From Verrucomicrobiaceae bacterium (GTDB lineage Bacteria; Verrucomicrobiota; Verrucomicrobiia; Verrucomicrobiales; Verrucomicrobiaceae): 64,000 nt of DNA. A program made the translations under genes and the position numbers. The stretch's first letter is position 1, and the number at the start of each line of letters is the position of its first letter. Shown piece after piece: positions 7,858 through 17,213 of the stretch. The stretch lies in NCBI GenBank assembly GCA_016713035.1, contig JADJPW010000007.1, positions 361,435-425,434 of the forward strand, read 5' to 3'. The notes under the pieces are model-generated. The model was given only the letters and a program-made list of their open reading frames with translations. It made no database searches and was not told the DNA's origin.

Positions 7858-7886
7858 AACGGAGTGATGTTCGAACGCGGCCGCCG

Positions 7887-7952
7887 TCGTTTAGCCACAC
7901 TAAATTGTGGGCGAATCTGATTCGTCCACCGCTTTTTGTGGATGAACAGGGT
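7887..7952 (-). repeat. attC-like imperfect palindrome, family A copy 3
   Basis: The core from GTTTAGCCACAC to CGTCCACCGCTTTTTGTGGA matches copies 1 and 2 closely; the outer end nearer 7887 has diverged. The inner GTGG-CGAATC stem is intact. The rest of 7858-8214 shows no gene apart from the hairpin at 8164-8185. Confidence 0.55.
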
Positions 7953-8163
7953 TCAGGGAAGGGAGAGGTGGCCATTCACCCAAAGCCGGTTGGATGGATC
8001 TGCGGGGTTTTTTGCCTAGCGGTGCTCCTGGGATGAATCTGTGACCGGATGCGGAGCGGGACGCGGCTTTTTGCCAGATGGGTTTTCCACACAGGAAGCG
8101 GGGGGCTTCGGAGTGGCGATGTCGCGGGCTGCTTGCGCTTTGCATCTGCTTCAGCGACATTTC

Positions 8164-8185
8164 ATGCCGCCCCAGTGGGCGGCAT
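8164..8185 (+). promoter_or_regulatory. Perfect hairpin in the 5' leader of the 8215 gene
   Basis: ATGCCGCCC (8164-8172) pairs with GGGCGGCAT (8177-8185) around a 4-nt loop, ending 29 bp before the ATG. It lacks a U-tract, so an mRNA-leader structure or protein-binding palindrome is as likely as a terminator. Confidence 0.35.
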
Positions 8186-8214
8186 TGATTCCGCCTGTAA
8201 CCAACATTGATCCC

Positions 8215-8973
8215 ATGAGCAAAAAAAAGCATGCACCAGCCGCACCCCAAAAAGAGGCATCGATGAGGGTGCTGTGGTTGGTGTTTGGCATCATCGGTTT
8301 AGCGGTGCTCGCCTTGGGCTGGAAAATCATCTGGGGTGGCCCCGTCGTGCCCAAAGCAGCGCCTCCTCCCTCGGTGGAGCTGGTGAATGGTGATTTCGAG
8401 GCTGACGAGCCTGATCCCTGGCACTCGCTGGAGGGGAATCTACAGTGGGGGCCTTTCTCCCTGGGCTCTGAGACGACTGCGGACGGTAAGACCAATCACT
8501 TTGCCAAAGTCCGTGCGGAGGCTAGCGCCCCGCCTGTGAGCCTGCGGGTCTTTGGCACGGTGCAGGAGCTCGTGATCCGCAAGGGCCTGCCCGAGAAGCT
8601 CGACTTCCGCTGCCGCGTCGCCCAGGAGAAGAAGCTCTGCTCCAAGCAGTATGCGCAGGCCGTGGCCATCTTTACGCCCGCATCGGGCACGAATGTGCAG
8701 CTGCGCCATATCCTCCACGGAGTCGATACGCAGCCGTATCAGATGGGGAATGCACGCTTTGTCATGAATCCGGCTTTTCAGGAAAAGGACGGCTGGAGGC
8801 ATTACTCGCTGCCGCTGCGGGAAAAATTCGCCCAGGAGTATCCTGGCCAGGATTTTACCAAGGGCACGCTGCGCCTGCTCTTTGAGGCGAGGTATGATGA
8901 CCTACCTAGCAGCGTCGCACCCGGAGAGGTGCCGCTGGAGATGCACTACGATGATGTTCGTGCCGATCTCTAG
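8215..8973 (+). CDS. Membrane-anchored protein with carbohydrate-binding-like domain
   Basis: 252 residues from ATG 8215. A Lys-rich start is followed by one membrane span (about 17-38) and then Leu-Val-Asn-Gly-Asp-Phe-Glu (about 60-66), the hallmark opening of jelly-roll carbohydrate-binding-like domains. The remainder is beta-rich and ends in the family-like strand Met-His-Tyr-Asp-Asp-Val-Arg. Probably anchored in the inner membrane with its domain in the periplasm. An open frame reaches back to 8041 but that part has no coding character. The DUF6600-like lipoprotein gene follows 68 bp downstream. Confidence 0.65.
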   Translation: MSKKKHAPAAPQKEASMRVLWLVFGIIGLAVLALGWKIIWGGPVVPKAAPPPSVELVNGDFEADEPDPWHSLEGNLQWGPFSLGSETTADGKTNHFAKVRAEASAPPVSLRVFGTVQELVIRKGLPEKLDFRCRVAQEKKLCSKQYAQAVAIFTPASGTNVQLRHILHGVDTQPYQMGNARFVMNPAFQEKDGWRHYSLPLREKFAQEYPGQDFTKGTLRLLFEARYDDLPSSVAPGEVPLEMHYDDVRADL

Positions 8974-9041
8974 GCCATGCATGGCTGGGGGCGGCTCTTT
9001 TTTGAATATCTGCGTGCTCAGGGGCGTCTGTTGAGGCCGCC

Positions 9042-11509
9042 ATGAAGCTCCCGCCTGCTTTTTATGCCTATGCCGCACTCTGCGGCCTCCTCGTCCTCAT
9101 CAGCAGTTGTGAAAAGGCGGTGCCGCCTGCTCCCATCGTGCAAGCACCGGTGCCTGCGCCTGCGCCGGTGCCAAATGCGGCCGAGCTAGCTGCTGCCCGC
9201 GATGCGCTGGCTCGGCAGGCTCTGGAGATCGAGACGCGTGCGGCCCTGCTGGACAAGCAACTGGCCGAGATGGAGCAAAAACTCCAGCAGCAGGAGAATG
9301 AGACTCTGCGGGGCCAGCTAGATGCGCTGAAGCAGCAGAACGACTCGCTGCGCACGCAGGCGGATACGGCTCGTCGTCAGAGTGAGAGCCTGAGCAGCCG
9401 CCTGGCGGCGCAGGTGCCCGTGAGTCCCATCGCGGCTACTCCGTCTAGCACGGCACCGCGTGATACGGCGGTGTTTTACGACAGCCTGGCACCGTATGGG
9501 CGCTGGATCGATGTGCGGGGGCATGGGCGGTGCTTTCAGCCACGGTTGGCCCGCTCACGCACCTGGCGGCCCTATTTGGACGGACGCTGGGTGTGGAGCA
9601 CCTACGGCTGGACTTGGCAGACGAATGAGCCCTTTGGCTGGGCGACGTATCACTATGGGCGCTGGCTCCAGCTAGTCACCTACGGCTGGGTGTGGGTGCC
9701 GGGCTCGCAGTGGGCCCCGGCGTGGGTGGCGTGGCGGCAGAGCACGGACTGCGTGGGCTGGGCTCCCCTGCCACCCGAGCCGAGCCTGACGTACGCCTCT
9801 GTGCGGCGTGATTGCGACACACGCTACCGCTTGGGGCCAGCTAGCTACACCTTCATCCGCAGCACGCATTTCACCCAGCCTAGCTACTCCACCTGCTACC
9901 AGCCACTGAGCTACAACACCACGATCTTTAAAAACACGGTGAACATCACCCAGATCGTCTCCGCAGGTGGTCATGGCACGGTGAATGTCTTTTCGCATCT
10001 CGGAGGCCCGCCCCGCGTGCAGATCGAGCAGATTTGCCACCAAAGAGTGCCGGAGGTCCAGATCCCCACGCTCAGGCCGGATCAGATCGTCGCGGCACGT
10101 CCAGATCGCCGCCTAGGGCAGCCCCAGACGCCTGCGATCATCGAGCTCCCGGCCATCCAGCCCGGCACCTTGCCCGTAGCGCCACCGAAGGCGGCCGAAG
10201 TCATCGAAAAACCCGTCGTGGCAGATGCCTTCGCCGGAGCGAGCAGTGCGCAGCGGCAGGAAATCCAGCAAGCCATCCTGGAGGATCAAAATCGTGTCCT
10301 CATGGCCGATACGCCACGCCCGCCGCCTGCCGCACCTTTGACCATCGCGACGGTGCCCACCACCGCACCCGTCCAGCCCACGGTCGATCCATCCTCCACG
10401 GTGGTCCATGTCAGCACGGAGACCGTGCTGCCCGCTGAGTTGCCCGCGACGGCACCGCTCGTCATTCCCACAGCACAGCCACCGAGCCTCCCCAGCACTC
10501 CGACGGACACTGCTACCGCAGTCGTCGTCCCCTCTGCACAGGCTCCCGCCACTCTGGAGCTGCCCACAGCGGTTCCCACTGCCCCAGCGATGCCTGTGCT
10601 CACCGCAGAGCCCGCCATACCTGCCGAATCCCAGCCCTTAGCTACTCTCGCTACAGCCATTCCGGCACCTGCTGCTGCTGCTCCGGTTCCTACACCAGAT
10701 GCCCTCTCTGGGGCCTCCGCACCTGCACCGGCCATGATCCCCGCAGCACCGGTCGTACTCACCGAGCCTGCAGCTCCTACTGTGGCCACCCCTGCTGCCC
10801 TGCCCGCCGCATTACCCGCCGCATTGCCAGAGCTCCCAGCACCCGTCGTCCCAGCCGAGTCCATAGCGCCTGCGCCTGCTCCCATCATGGCGCAGGAAGC
10901 TGCCCCCGCACCCGAAGCCGCACCCGCGCAGCCCCCAGCTCCCCAAGAGCCGCCTGCGGTCATCCAGCCCCCTGCCCCGTCTGCGGAAGCCCTCAGCGCC
11001 CAACAAGCCGCCGCCGAGGAGCAAGCCCGCAAAGTCGCCGAGGAATCCGCCCGCCAGGCCCAAACTCAAGCCCAGGAGCAAGCCATGCAGCAGCAACAAC
11101 AGCAGCAGCAGCAGCAAATGCAGGCCCAAGCCGCCGCCGCCGCTCAACAAGAAGCCACCGCCCGCCAACAAGCCGAAGAAGCGCAGCGCCAAGCCCAGAT
11201 GGAGGGGCAACGTCAGGCCCAAATGGAAGCCCAACGCCAAGCCGAAGAACAAGCCCGCCGTGCCGCGAAGAAGCGCAACGCCAAGCCCAGATGGAAGCCC
11301 AACGCCAAGCCGAAGAACAAGCCCGCCGCGCTGCCGAAGAAGCCCAACGTCAGGCTCAAATGGAAGCGCAGCGCCAAGCCGAAGAGCAAGCCCGCCGTGC
11401 TGCGGAAGAAGCCCAACGCCAAGCTCAGATGGAAGCGCAACGTGCTGCCGAGGAGGCCGCTCGCCGCGCTGCTGAAGAAGCGGCCAGGAAGCCCGATGCG
11501 CCGCAGTGA
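9042..11509 (+). CDS. DUF6600-like lipoprotein with long Pro/Ala and Gln/Glu-rich tail; frameshifted near the end
   Basis: A signal peptide with lipobox Ile-Ser-Ser-Cys (about residues 20-23) predicts an outer-membrane or surface lipoprotein. Next come a coiled coil (about 45-125) and a Trp/Tyr/Gly-rich domain (about 140-250: Tyr-Gly-Arg-Trp-Ile-Asp, Tyr-Gly-Trp-Thr-Trp, His-Tyr-Gly-Arg-Trp) typical of DUF6600 proteins. About 380 residues of Pro/Ala-rich linker lead to a poly-Gln and Glu-Ala-Gln-Arg repeat tail. One base is missing between 11264 and 11267: the annotated frame turns Lys/Pro-rich and runs on to 11606 into the opposite helicase gene, whereas the other frame continues the repeat perfectly and stops at 11509. 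Domain function is unknown; the family is recurrent in Verrucomicrobiota and related phyla. Confidence 0.75.
11176..11473 (+). repeat. 69-bp tandem repeat encoding a Glu/Gln/Arg/Ala heptad-like unit
   Basis: Units of 23 codons beginning Glu-Glu-Ala-Gln-Arg-Gln-Ala-Gln-Met-Glu occupy 11267-11335 and 11336-11404. A shortened unit runs from 11405 and a longer variant precedes 11267. The encoded peptide should form a continuous charged helix. The single-base loss that breaks the reading frame is at the border between the first variant unit and the unit at 11267. Confidence 0.8.
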
Positions 11510-11518
11510 GCGCCGACC

Positions 11519-13525
11519 TCACCCATCCGCCAGCATCGCACGCAGGCCGGCGAAGAAGTTGGTGTTCTCCTCCACGGTGACGGTTTCTTTCATGTGGCGG
11601 CTGTAGTCCATCTCGTGGACGAATTTCCGGTCCAGCTCCAAAAGGAAGGGGCTGGGTGCGGAGGACTGTTTTTGGCCCCATTTGAACCGGGTGCGGGTGA
11701 AGCTGATGGTGAGCCGCTGCTTCGCACGCGTGATGCCGACGTAAAAGAGCCGCCGCTCTTCATCCACGCGGCCTTCCTCGAAGCTGCGGCGATGCGGCAG
11801 GATGCCCTGCTCGATGCCGGGGAGATACACGATGGGGAACTCTAGCCCCTTGGAGGCATGCAGGGTGATCAAGCACACGCCTTTTTTCTTTTCGATGTCG
11901 TCTTTGTCCTCACGCTCGTCATTGAGGCTGATTTGATCGAGATAGCCCGTGAGGCCGTCTTGGCGGTTTTCTTCGTCGTAGGCGTGCATGGTCTTCACCA
12001 GCTCCACGACGCCGGTTTCCCAGCGGATGTTGTCCTCGGGGTTTTTGGCACCTTTTTTCAGCCAGGGGAGGTACTGGGTCTCTACGAGCAGCATGTCGGC
12101 CATCTGGCCGATGGAGGTGCCGGGGGTGTTCGCGGCGCCGTGGTATTTGTTGATGAGGGTGATGAAGCCGCGCACGGCGAGGCGTGCCTTTTCCGGAATC
12201 TGGCGCTGCCAATCAGGGTCGCAGAGGGCTACCCACACGCTGTGGTGCTTTTCCACGCTGCGCTCACGGGCCAGATCGGCGATGGATGGGGTGATGCCGC
12301 GTGCGGGCACATTGATGATGCGCAGCAGGTCGATGTCCGAGTGCGGATTGGCGATGACCTTCATGTAGGCGATGATGTCCTTCACCTCGCGGCGGTCGAA
12401 GAAGCTGCGGGCTCCGACCACGCGGTAGGGGATTTTGCGGCCTCGGAAGGCCTGCTCCAGCACGCGGGACTGGTCATTGGTGCGGAAGAGCACGGCGAAG
12501 TCCTCCCACTCGCGCTTTTCGGCGAAGTGGATGCTTTCGACTTCCTTGGCCACCATGTCGGACTCTTCTTTTTCGTCGTTGGTGATGACGATGCGGACGG
12601 GATCACCTTTGTCATTGCGGCTCCAGAGGCTCTTCGGGCGGCGGCCGGCGTTGTTTTTGATCAAACTGTTCGCGGTATGCAGGATGGGGGTGGTGCTGCG
12701 GTAGTTCTCCTCCAGCTTCACCACGTGCGGATTGGGGAAGAAGTTCTCAAACTGCGTGATGTTCGTGATCTCGGCACCGCGCCAGCCGTAGATGCTCTGA
12801 TCATCATCACCGACGACGCAGACGTGGTAAGGCGCAGGCACCAGGGCCTTCAGCAGCCGCATTTGCAGACTGTTCGTATCCTGGAACTCATCGACCATCA
12901 CGTAATGATGCCGCTGCTGCACCTGGAGGCGCACATCGGCGTGCTTTTCGAGCAGCTCCACGCCCAGCACCAGCAGGTCATCGAAGTCCATCACGTTGCG
13001 TGCCCGCATCTCATTCACATAGCGCTCCATGATGGCGGCATCGGTGGACTCCTGAGCATCCCCGAGCGTGGAGCCATCATTTTTCGCTTTGCTGATGCGG
13101 GCGAGCATCACCCCGGCATCGAGGCTCTCCTCCGCCGTGAGCAGGTCTTTGAGGATCTGTTTGATCAGGCTCTCCTGCTCTGCCTGGCTGTAGATGACGA
13201 AGTTTTTCTTGTACCCGAGATGCTCCGCGAACTCACGCAGCAAGCGTGCACTGAAGGCGTGGAAGGTGCCGATGACCACTTTCTTGCCCAGGCCATCTCG
13301 CACCATGCCTTTGACACGCTCACGCATCTCATTGGATGCCTTGTTGGTGAAGGTGACAGCGAGGATGTTTTTCGGGTGGATGCCCTCATTGACCATGTGG
13401 GCGATGCGGGCCGTGATCACGCGTGTCTTGCCCGTGCCCGCACCAGCGAGGATGAGTAGCGGCCCCTGGATATGGGTGGCTGCCTCACGCTGCTGGGGAT
13501 TGAGTGTACCAGTGAATCCGCTCAT
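11519..13525 (-). CDS. UvrD/PcrA/Rep-type superfamily 1 DNA helicase
   Basis: 668 residues from ATG 13525, starting just ahead of the Q-motif (Leu-Asn-Pro-Gln-Gln-Arg-Glu-Ala). Visible SF1A motifs: Walker A AGAGTGKT (27-34), Ia Thr-Phe-Thr-Asn-Lys-Ala, II Val-Asp-Glu-Phe-Gln-Asp-Thr, III Gly-Asp-Asp-Asp-Gln-Ser-Ile-Tyr-Gly-Trp-Arg-Gly-Ala, IV Glu-Asn-Tyr-Arg-Ser, V Thr-Leu-His-Ala-Ser-Lys-Gly-Leu-Glu-Phe and VI Gly-Ile-Thr-Arg-Ala. A 3'-5' helicase for repair and fork maintenance; the length (about 670) is nearer Rep than UvrD, and I do not choose between them. The frame extends to 13705 without family support. It converges with the lipoprotein gene, 9 bp between stops. Confidence 0.93.
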   Translation of the reverse strand: MSGFTGTLNPQQREAATHIQGPLLILAGAGTGKTRVITARIAHMVNEGIHPKNILAVTFTNKASNEMRERVKGMVRDGLGKKVVIGTFHAFSARLLREFAEHLGYKKNFVIYSQAEQESLIKQILKDLLTAEESLDAGVMLARISKAKNDGSTLGDAQESTDAAIMERYVNEMRARNVMDFDDLLVLGVELLEKHADVRLQVQQRHHYVMVDEFQDTNSLQMRLLKALVPAPYHVCVVGDDDQSIYGWRGAEITNITQFENFFPNPHVVKLEENYRSTTPILHTANSLIKNNAGRRPKSLWSRNDKGDPVRIVITNDEKEESDMVAKEVESIHFAEKREWEDFAVLFRTNDQSRVLEQAFRGRKIPYRVVGARSFFDRREVKDIIAYMKVIANPHSDIDLLRIINVPARGITPSIADLARERSVEKHHSVWVALCDPDWQRQIPEKARLAVRGFITLINKYHGAANTPGTSIGQMADMLLVETQYLPWLKKGAKNPEDNIRWETGVVELVKTMHAYDEENRQDGLTGYLDQISLNDEREDKDDIEKKKGVCLITLHASKGLEFPIVYLPGIEQGILPHRRSFEEGRVDEERRLFYVGITRAKQRLTISFTRTRFKWGQKQSSAPSPFLLELDRKFVHEMDYSRHMKETVTVEENTNFFAGLRAMLADG

Positions 13526-13658
13526 GCCACGCCTCTCCTCACCGCCATGCGTACCCCGCATCGCGTGCTCGCGATGATGCAGTGTGGTGCGCAGGAAAAC
13601 GGGTGATTCATGCCCTGCCCATGCCACGCCACGCTCATGATGCAAGTGAGTGATCGCC

Positions 13659-14417
13659 TCACCCCACCACCATCTCCACCGGGCAGTGGTCGCTCCCATG
13701 CACATCCGCGCGGATCGTGCAGGACTTCAGCGCCGGACGCAGCGCGGCAGACGCCAGCCAGTAATCCAGACGCCACCCGATATTCTTCGCTCGGGCATCC
13801 GGCGTGCGCTGCGTCCACCACGTATAGCAGCCCAGCTTCGTCGGCTCAAACACCCGGAACACATCCAGAAAGCCCGCCTCCAGATGCTGACCGAAACTGG
13901 CCCGCTCCGCATCGCTAAAGCCCGGATTCATACGATTCGACCGCGGATTCGTCAGATCGATCTCCAGGTGGGCGCAGTTCAGATCCCCACAGGCCAGCAC
14001 CGGCTTCCTGCCCTCCAGCGTCCTCAAATGAGCCCGGTAGGCCGCATCCCAGCTCAGGCGGTAATCCAGCCGCGCCAGCGCCATCTGCGCATTCGGCGTA
14101 TAGACATTCACCACATAGAAATCGGGGAACTCCACCGTGATCAGCCGCCCCTCACGGTCATGCTCCGCCACCCCCAGGCCGATGCTACTCGTCTGGAATG
14201 GCACACGACTCAGCACCAGCGTCCCCGAGTAGCCCTTCTTCTCCGCGCTCGACCACACCGCCTCGTAGCCAGAGAACCACCCCAGATCCACCTGCTCCGC
14301 CTGCGCCTTCGTCTCCTGCAGGCAGATCACATCCGCATCGCAATCACGCAGATACTCCCGTAGGCCTTTGTTGAGAGAAGCACGGATGCCATTGACGTTC
14401 CAGGTAGTGAGTTTCAT
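13659..14417 (-). CDS. xth: Exodeoxyribonuclease III
   Basis: 252 residues, the normal size. It starts Met-Lys-Leu-Thr-Thr-Trp-Asn-Val-Asn-Gly-Ile-Arg at ATG 14417, with the metal-binding Glu in Cys-Leu-Gln-Glu-Thr-Lys (about 35). Further catalytic groups: Asn-Val-Tyr-Thr-Pro-Asn, Gly-Asp-Leu-Asn-Cys-Ala-His (Asp and Asn), Arg-Leu-Asp-Tyr and the terminal Gly-Ser-Asp-His-Cys-Pro-Val. Cuts DNA 5' of abasic sites in base-excision repair; Asn-Val-Asn-Gly-Ile-Arg places it in the ExoA/XthA branch. A divergent secreted-protein gene starts 75 bp upstream, so promoters must share 14418-14492. Confidence 0.93.
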   Translation of the reverse strand: MKLTTWNVNGIRASLNKGLREYLRDCDADVICLQETKAQAEQVDLGWFSGYEAVWSSAEKKGYSGTLVLSRVPFQTSSIGLGVAEHDREGRLITVEFPDFYVVNVYTPNAQMALARLDYRLSWDAAYRAHLRTLEGRKPVLACGDLNCAHLEIDLTNPRSNRMNPGFSDAERASFGQHLEAGFLDVFRVFEPTKLGCYTWWTQRTPDARAKNIGWRLDYWLASAALRPALKSCTIRADVHGSDHCPVEMVVG

Positions 14418-14492
14418 GCGGGGCCCGCCTGCATAGTCGGCAATGTGCTTGCCGCAAACGCCGCGCGGCGCATCATCCGCGCACTTCGACAC

Positions 14493-15449
14493 ATGAAATC
14501 TGCGCTCCACCTCCTCCTCGCCGCTTTGCTGGCCGCCTCATCCACCTTCGCCGCTGAAGAAGAAAAAAAAGCCGAAACAGCGCCCGAGCCCAAACCAGAC
14601 CCCACCGAGTCACTCTTCAAAGGCGCCGAAAAGCCCGTGGACATCGGCGGATTCGGCAGTGACCAGCCCATCGAGCGTGCAGACATGCCCACACGCGGCG
14701 TTTTGAAATTCGCCAAAGGCACCTTCACCCGCACCGCGCAGCAGCATTGGGAGCAGTTCGACTGGAAGCCCTTCACCATGAAGCGCTGGGGCCGCTACCA
14801 CGTCCGCCTCACCTACACCCTGAAGTTCGCCTTCCTACCCAGCCTCTTCAAAATCGGCACCCAATCACTCAAGCACCCCCTCACCGCCGCACAGGCCCCG
14901 AACTCGATGTACCTCGGCACCATCTACATCGACAAACCGGGCGAATATGGCTGCTCCTTCTACGCACCCAGCTCCGCCGCCGAGTCCAGCCTCGACGTCA
15001 TCGAGCTCGCCCTCATCCCCGCCCCAGAAGGCCCCCCGCCCACCCAGGCCGGCGATGGCAAAATCATCCTCCCCGCCAGCTCCGCCACCACCTGGTCCGA
15101 AACCATGCGCTACGAGCCTAAACCCGAAAAAAACTGCCTCGGCTACTGGACCAGCCCCGATGACCACGCCGAATGGGAATTCGAAGTCACCCAACCCGGC
15201 AAATACGCCCTCAGCATCATCCACGGCTGCGGCGACGGCAACCACGGCAGCGAAATCCTCGTCAAAGTCGCCGGCAAAGACCTCCAATTCACCACCCAGG
15301 ACACCGGCGGCTTCCAAAAATGGAAAGAACTCCCCATCGGCGAAATCGAGCTCCCCGCAGGCACCACACGCCTCCTCGTCGATCCATTGACCAAAGCCAA
15401 ATCCGCCGTCCTCGATATCCAGCGCCTCGAACTCAAACCCGTGAAGTGA
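14493..15449 (+). CDS. Secreted protein with C-terminal carbohydrate-binding-like (jelly-roll) domain
   Basis: 318 residues from ATG 14493 with an obvious signal peptide ending Ser-Thr-Phe-Ala-Ala (about 21), then a charged linker. The middle domain (about 60-180) is beta-rich. The C-terminal domain (about 195-318) reads Trp-Glu-Phe-Glu-Val-Thr-Gln-Pro-Gly-Lys-Tyr ... Ile-Glu-Leu-Pro-Ala-Gly ... Val-Leu-Asp-Ile-Gln, the pattern of galactose-binding-like domains found beside glycosidases and sulfatases in Planctomycetes/Verrucomicrobia. No catalytic residues recognised; a sugar-binding exported protein is the best guess. Confidence 0.65.
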   Translation: MKSALHLLLAALLAASSTFAAEEEKKAETAPEPKPDPTESLFKGAEKPVDIGGFGSDQPIERADMPTRGVLKFAKGTFTRTAQQHWEQFDWKPFTMKRWGRYHVRLTYTLKFAFLPSLFKIGTQSLKHPLTAAQAPNSMYLGTIYIDKPGEYGCSFYAPSSAAESSLDVIELALIPAPEGPPPTQAGDGKIILPASSATTWSETMRYEPKPEKNCLGYWTSPDDHAEWEFEVTQPGKYALSIIHGCGDGNHGSEILVKVAGKDLQFTTQDTGGFQKWKELPIGEIELPAGTTRLLVDPLTKAKSAVLDIQRLELKPVK

Positions 15450-15549
15450 CTCAGGCGGCTCCCCGCACCGCAGCACCTCCCCTGCGCTTGCTTCCCGCCC
15501 AAATCACCGCCATGACTACCCGTACTCCCGCTCCCGCATTTCACTAACC

Positions 15550-17088
15550 ATGGCAAAAATCACCTTCGTTTTCGAAGACGGACAGGATGTGGTGGTCCCC
15601 ATCGACGAACGCGTCACCATCGGCCGCGCCGAGGACAATGACGTCGTCGTCGAGGACGAGCGCCTCTCCCGCTATCATGCCGAGCTGCTCATGAACGCAG
15701 ACGGCAGCGTCCAAGTCTTCGATCAGCAATCCCGCACCGGCACCTTCGTCAACGGACAGCGCATCATCAGCCACACCCTCCTCCACGGCGACAAGCTCTC
15801 CTTTGGCCCCCTCCAGGCCATCCTCGACCTCGAGCACCCTGCCAACATACCCCAATCAAAACCCACCCTCCCCGCCCCGCCTAAAAAGACCGCCCGCGTC
15901 CCCGTCACCACCCCACAGACCGCCTCAGCAGCACTCGATCCCGGCCTCAGCGTCACCACCCGCGTCCCCGTCACCACCACCCGCGAGCGCCAGGCAGATG
16001 CAGCCGTCCGCCAGGCAGAAAACCGGCTCGCCCTCCTCCAAGTCGCCGAAAAACAAGCCCGTGAATCCTCCCGCGAGTGGACCCAGTCCCTGGAAAAAAT
16101 CCAGCTCGACCACGCCGCACGCCAGCTCGAATTTCAGCAGCTCACCCACCAGATCGCCCAGGCAGAAGCCCGCCTCCAAGACCTCCAAACCAACGAAAAA
16201 GCCCACCTCGCCGCCCTCCAACGCGAAACCGGCGAAACCCTCCAAAAACAGCACCAAGAGCTCGAAGCCAAAAAAACCGAATTAGCGGAACTCACCGCCC
16301 AACTCGAAAAAAACCGGACCCAGCTCCAAAGCCTCGAAAAAGACCTCGCCACCCGCCAGAGCCTCCTCGACACCGCTCGCAGCGAACTCACCGCGCTCCA
16401 ATCCACTGCCCGCGAAGCCCAGCGCCTCACCACCGAGCAACGCGACCTCGCCCACAGCGCCGCCGAGCAGCTCACCGCCCTCCAACAGCGCCACACCGCG
16501 CTCCAGGCCCAAGTTGACACCCTCCAGCACACCCAGCAGCAGCTCACCCACACACAAAACGCCCTCACCGAAGCCGAAGCACGCCAGAAAGCCCTCCACA
16601 CCGCCCTCCAGTGCCTCAGCCAAGACCGAGAAAGCCATGAAACCGCCCTCACCCGGCTCGAAACCCAAGCCGCCACCGCCCAAGAGCAGCTCCACGTCAC
16701 CCGCCAGCAGCAAGCAGAAGAAACCCGCCGCCTGGAAGAAATCCGCAGCCGTATCGCCGAGCTCCAAGCCCAGCACTCCGCCCCGCTCAAAGACCTAGAA
16801 AACGACATCGAAGCCGCCCGCCAAGAACTCGCCACCCTCCGTGCCGAACTCCGCCCCATGCGCAACTGGCACCACGACATGCGCCGACGTCACTCCCGCC
16901 TCGCCACCCTCCCTCCTGGCTCTGCGGACGCCCAAGAGTTAAAAGACGAAATCCAGGCCGAACTAGAGCACCTCCACCAGCTCATCATCACCCCATCCAA
17001 CGAGACCCCTCAGACCATCCAGGCCGAGCTCCTCCCCGTCTCCCCCGTCCCCATGAAATCCGCCACCGTCCGGCCCCGGCAGTCCTGA
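15550..17088 (+). CDS. FHA-domain protein with long coiled coil
   Basis: 512 residues. The N-terminal 90 form a forkhead-associated domain with the phosphothreonine-binding set visible: Ile-Gly-Arg-Ala (Gly-Arg), Arg-Leu-Ser-Arg-Tyr-His-Ala (Ser-Xaa-Xaa-His) and Gly-Thr-Phe-Val-Asn-Gly (Asn). Residues 95-145 are a Pro/Thr linker and about 150-445 an almost uninterrupted coiled coil rich in Gln, Ala, Leu and Glu. No signal peptide, so presumably cytosolic, binding a phosphorylated partner through the FHA domain; no Ser/Thr kinase lies beside it. Confidence 0.85.
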   Translation: MAKITFVFEDGQDVVVPIDERVTIGRAEDNDVVVEDERLSRYHAELLMNADGSVQVFDQQSRTGTFVNGQRIISHTLLHGDKLSFGPLQAILDLEHPANIPQSKPTLPAPPKKTARVPVTTPQTASAALDPGLSVTTRVPVTTTRERQADAAVRQAENRLALLQVAEKQARESSREWTQSLEKIQLDHAARQLEFQQLTHQIAQAEARLQDLQTNEKAHLAALQRETGETLQKQHQELEAKKTELAELTAQLEKNRTQLQSLEKDLATRQSLLDTARSELTALQSTAREAQRLTTEQRDLAHSAAEQLTALQQRHTALQAQVDTLQHTQQQLTHTQNALTEAEARQKALHTALQCLSQDRESHETALTRLETQAATAQEQLHVTRQQQAEETRRLEEIRSRIAELQAQHSAPLKDLENDIEAARQELATLRAELRPMRNWHHDMRRRHSRLATLPPGSADAQELKDEIQAELEHLHQLIITPSNETPQTIQAELLPVSPVPMKSATVRPRQS

Positions 17089-17108
17089 GACCCCCGCAAG
17101 AAATCTGC

Positions 17109-17150
17109 GGCAACAATAAGGTACTAAATCTCTGCAATATAATTGTTGCC
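17109..17150. repeat. REP-like palindrome upstream of the RAYT gene
   Basis: GGCAACAAT (17109-17117) pairs with ATTGTTGCC (17142-17150) with a 24-nt interior. GGCAACAATA occurs again at 5830-5839 beside another hairpin. Palindromes next to RAYT genes are usually the substrate of the encoded enzyme. Confidence 0.6.
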
Positions 17151-17213
17151 ACAACGGATAACTTTATTCAAGATTGGGGTCTTCACGCTAACTACGCCTA
17201 CCACTCCAGTCCC

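Noticed and set aside
11291..11509. Separate 72-residue gene in the repeat tail
   Set aside because: It is the shifted continuation of the lipoprotein gene, not an independent gene.
11858..13459. 533-residue open frame on the plus strand
   Set aside because: It is the mirror of the UvrD/PcrA-type gene; His/Asp/Val-rich composition is an antisense effect and no domain is seen.
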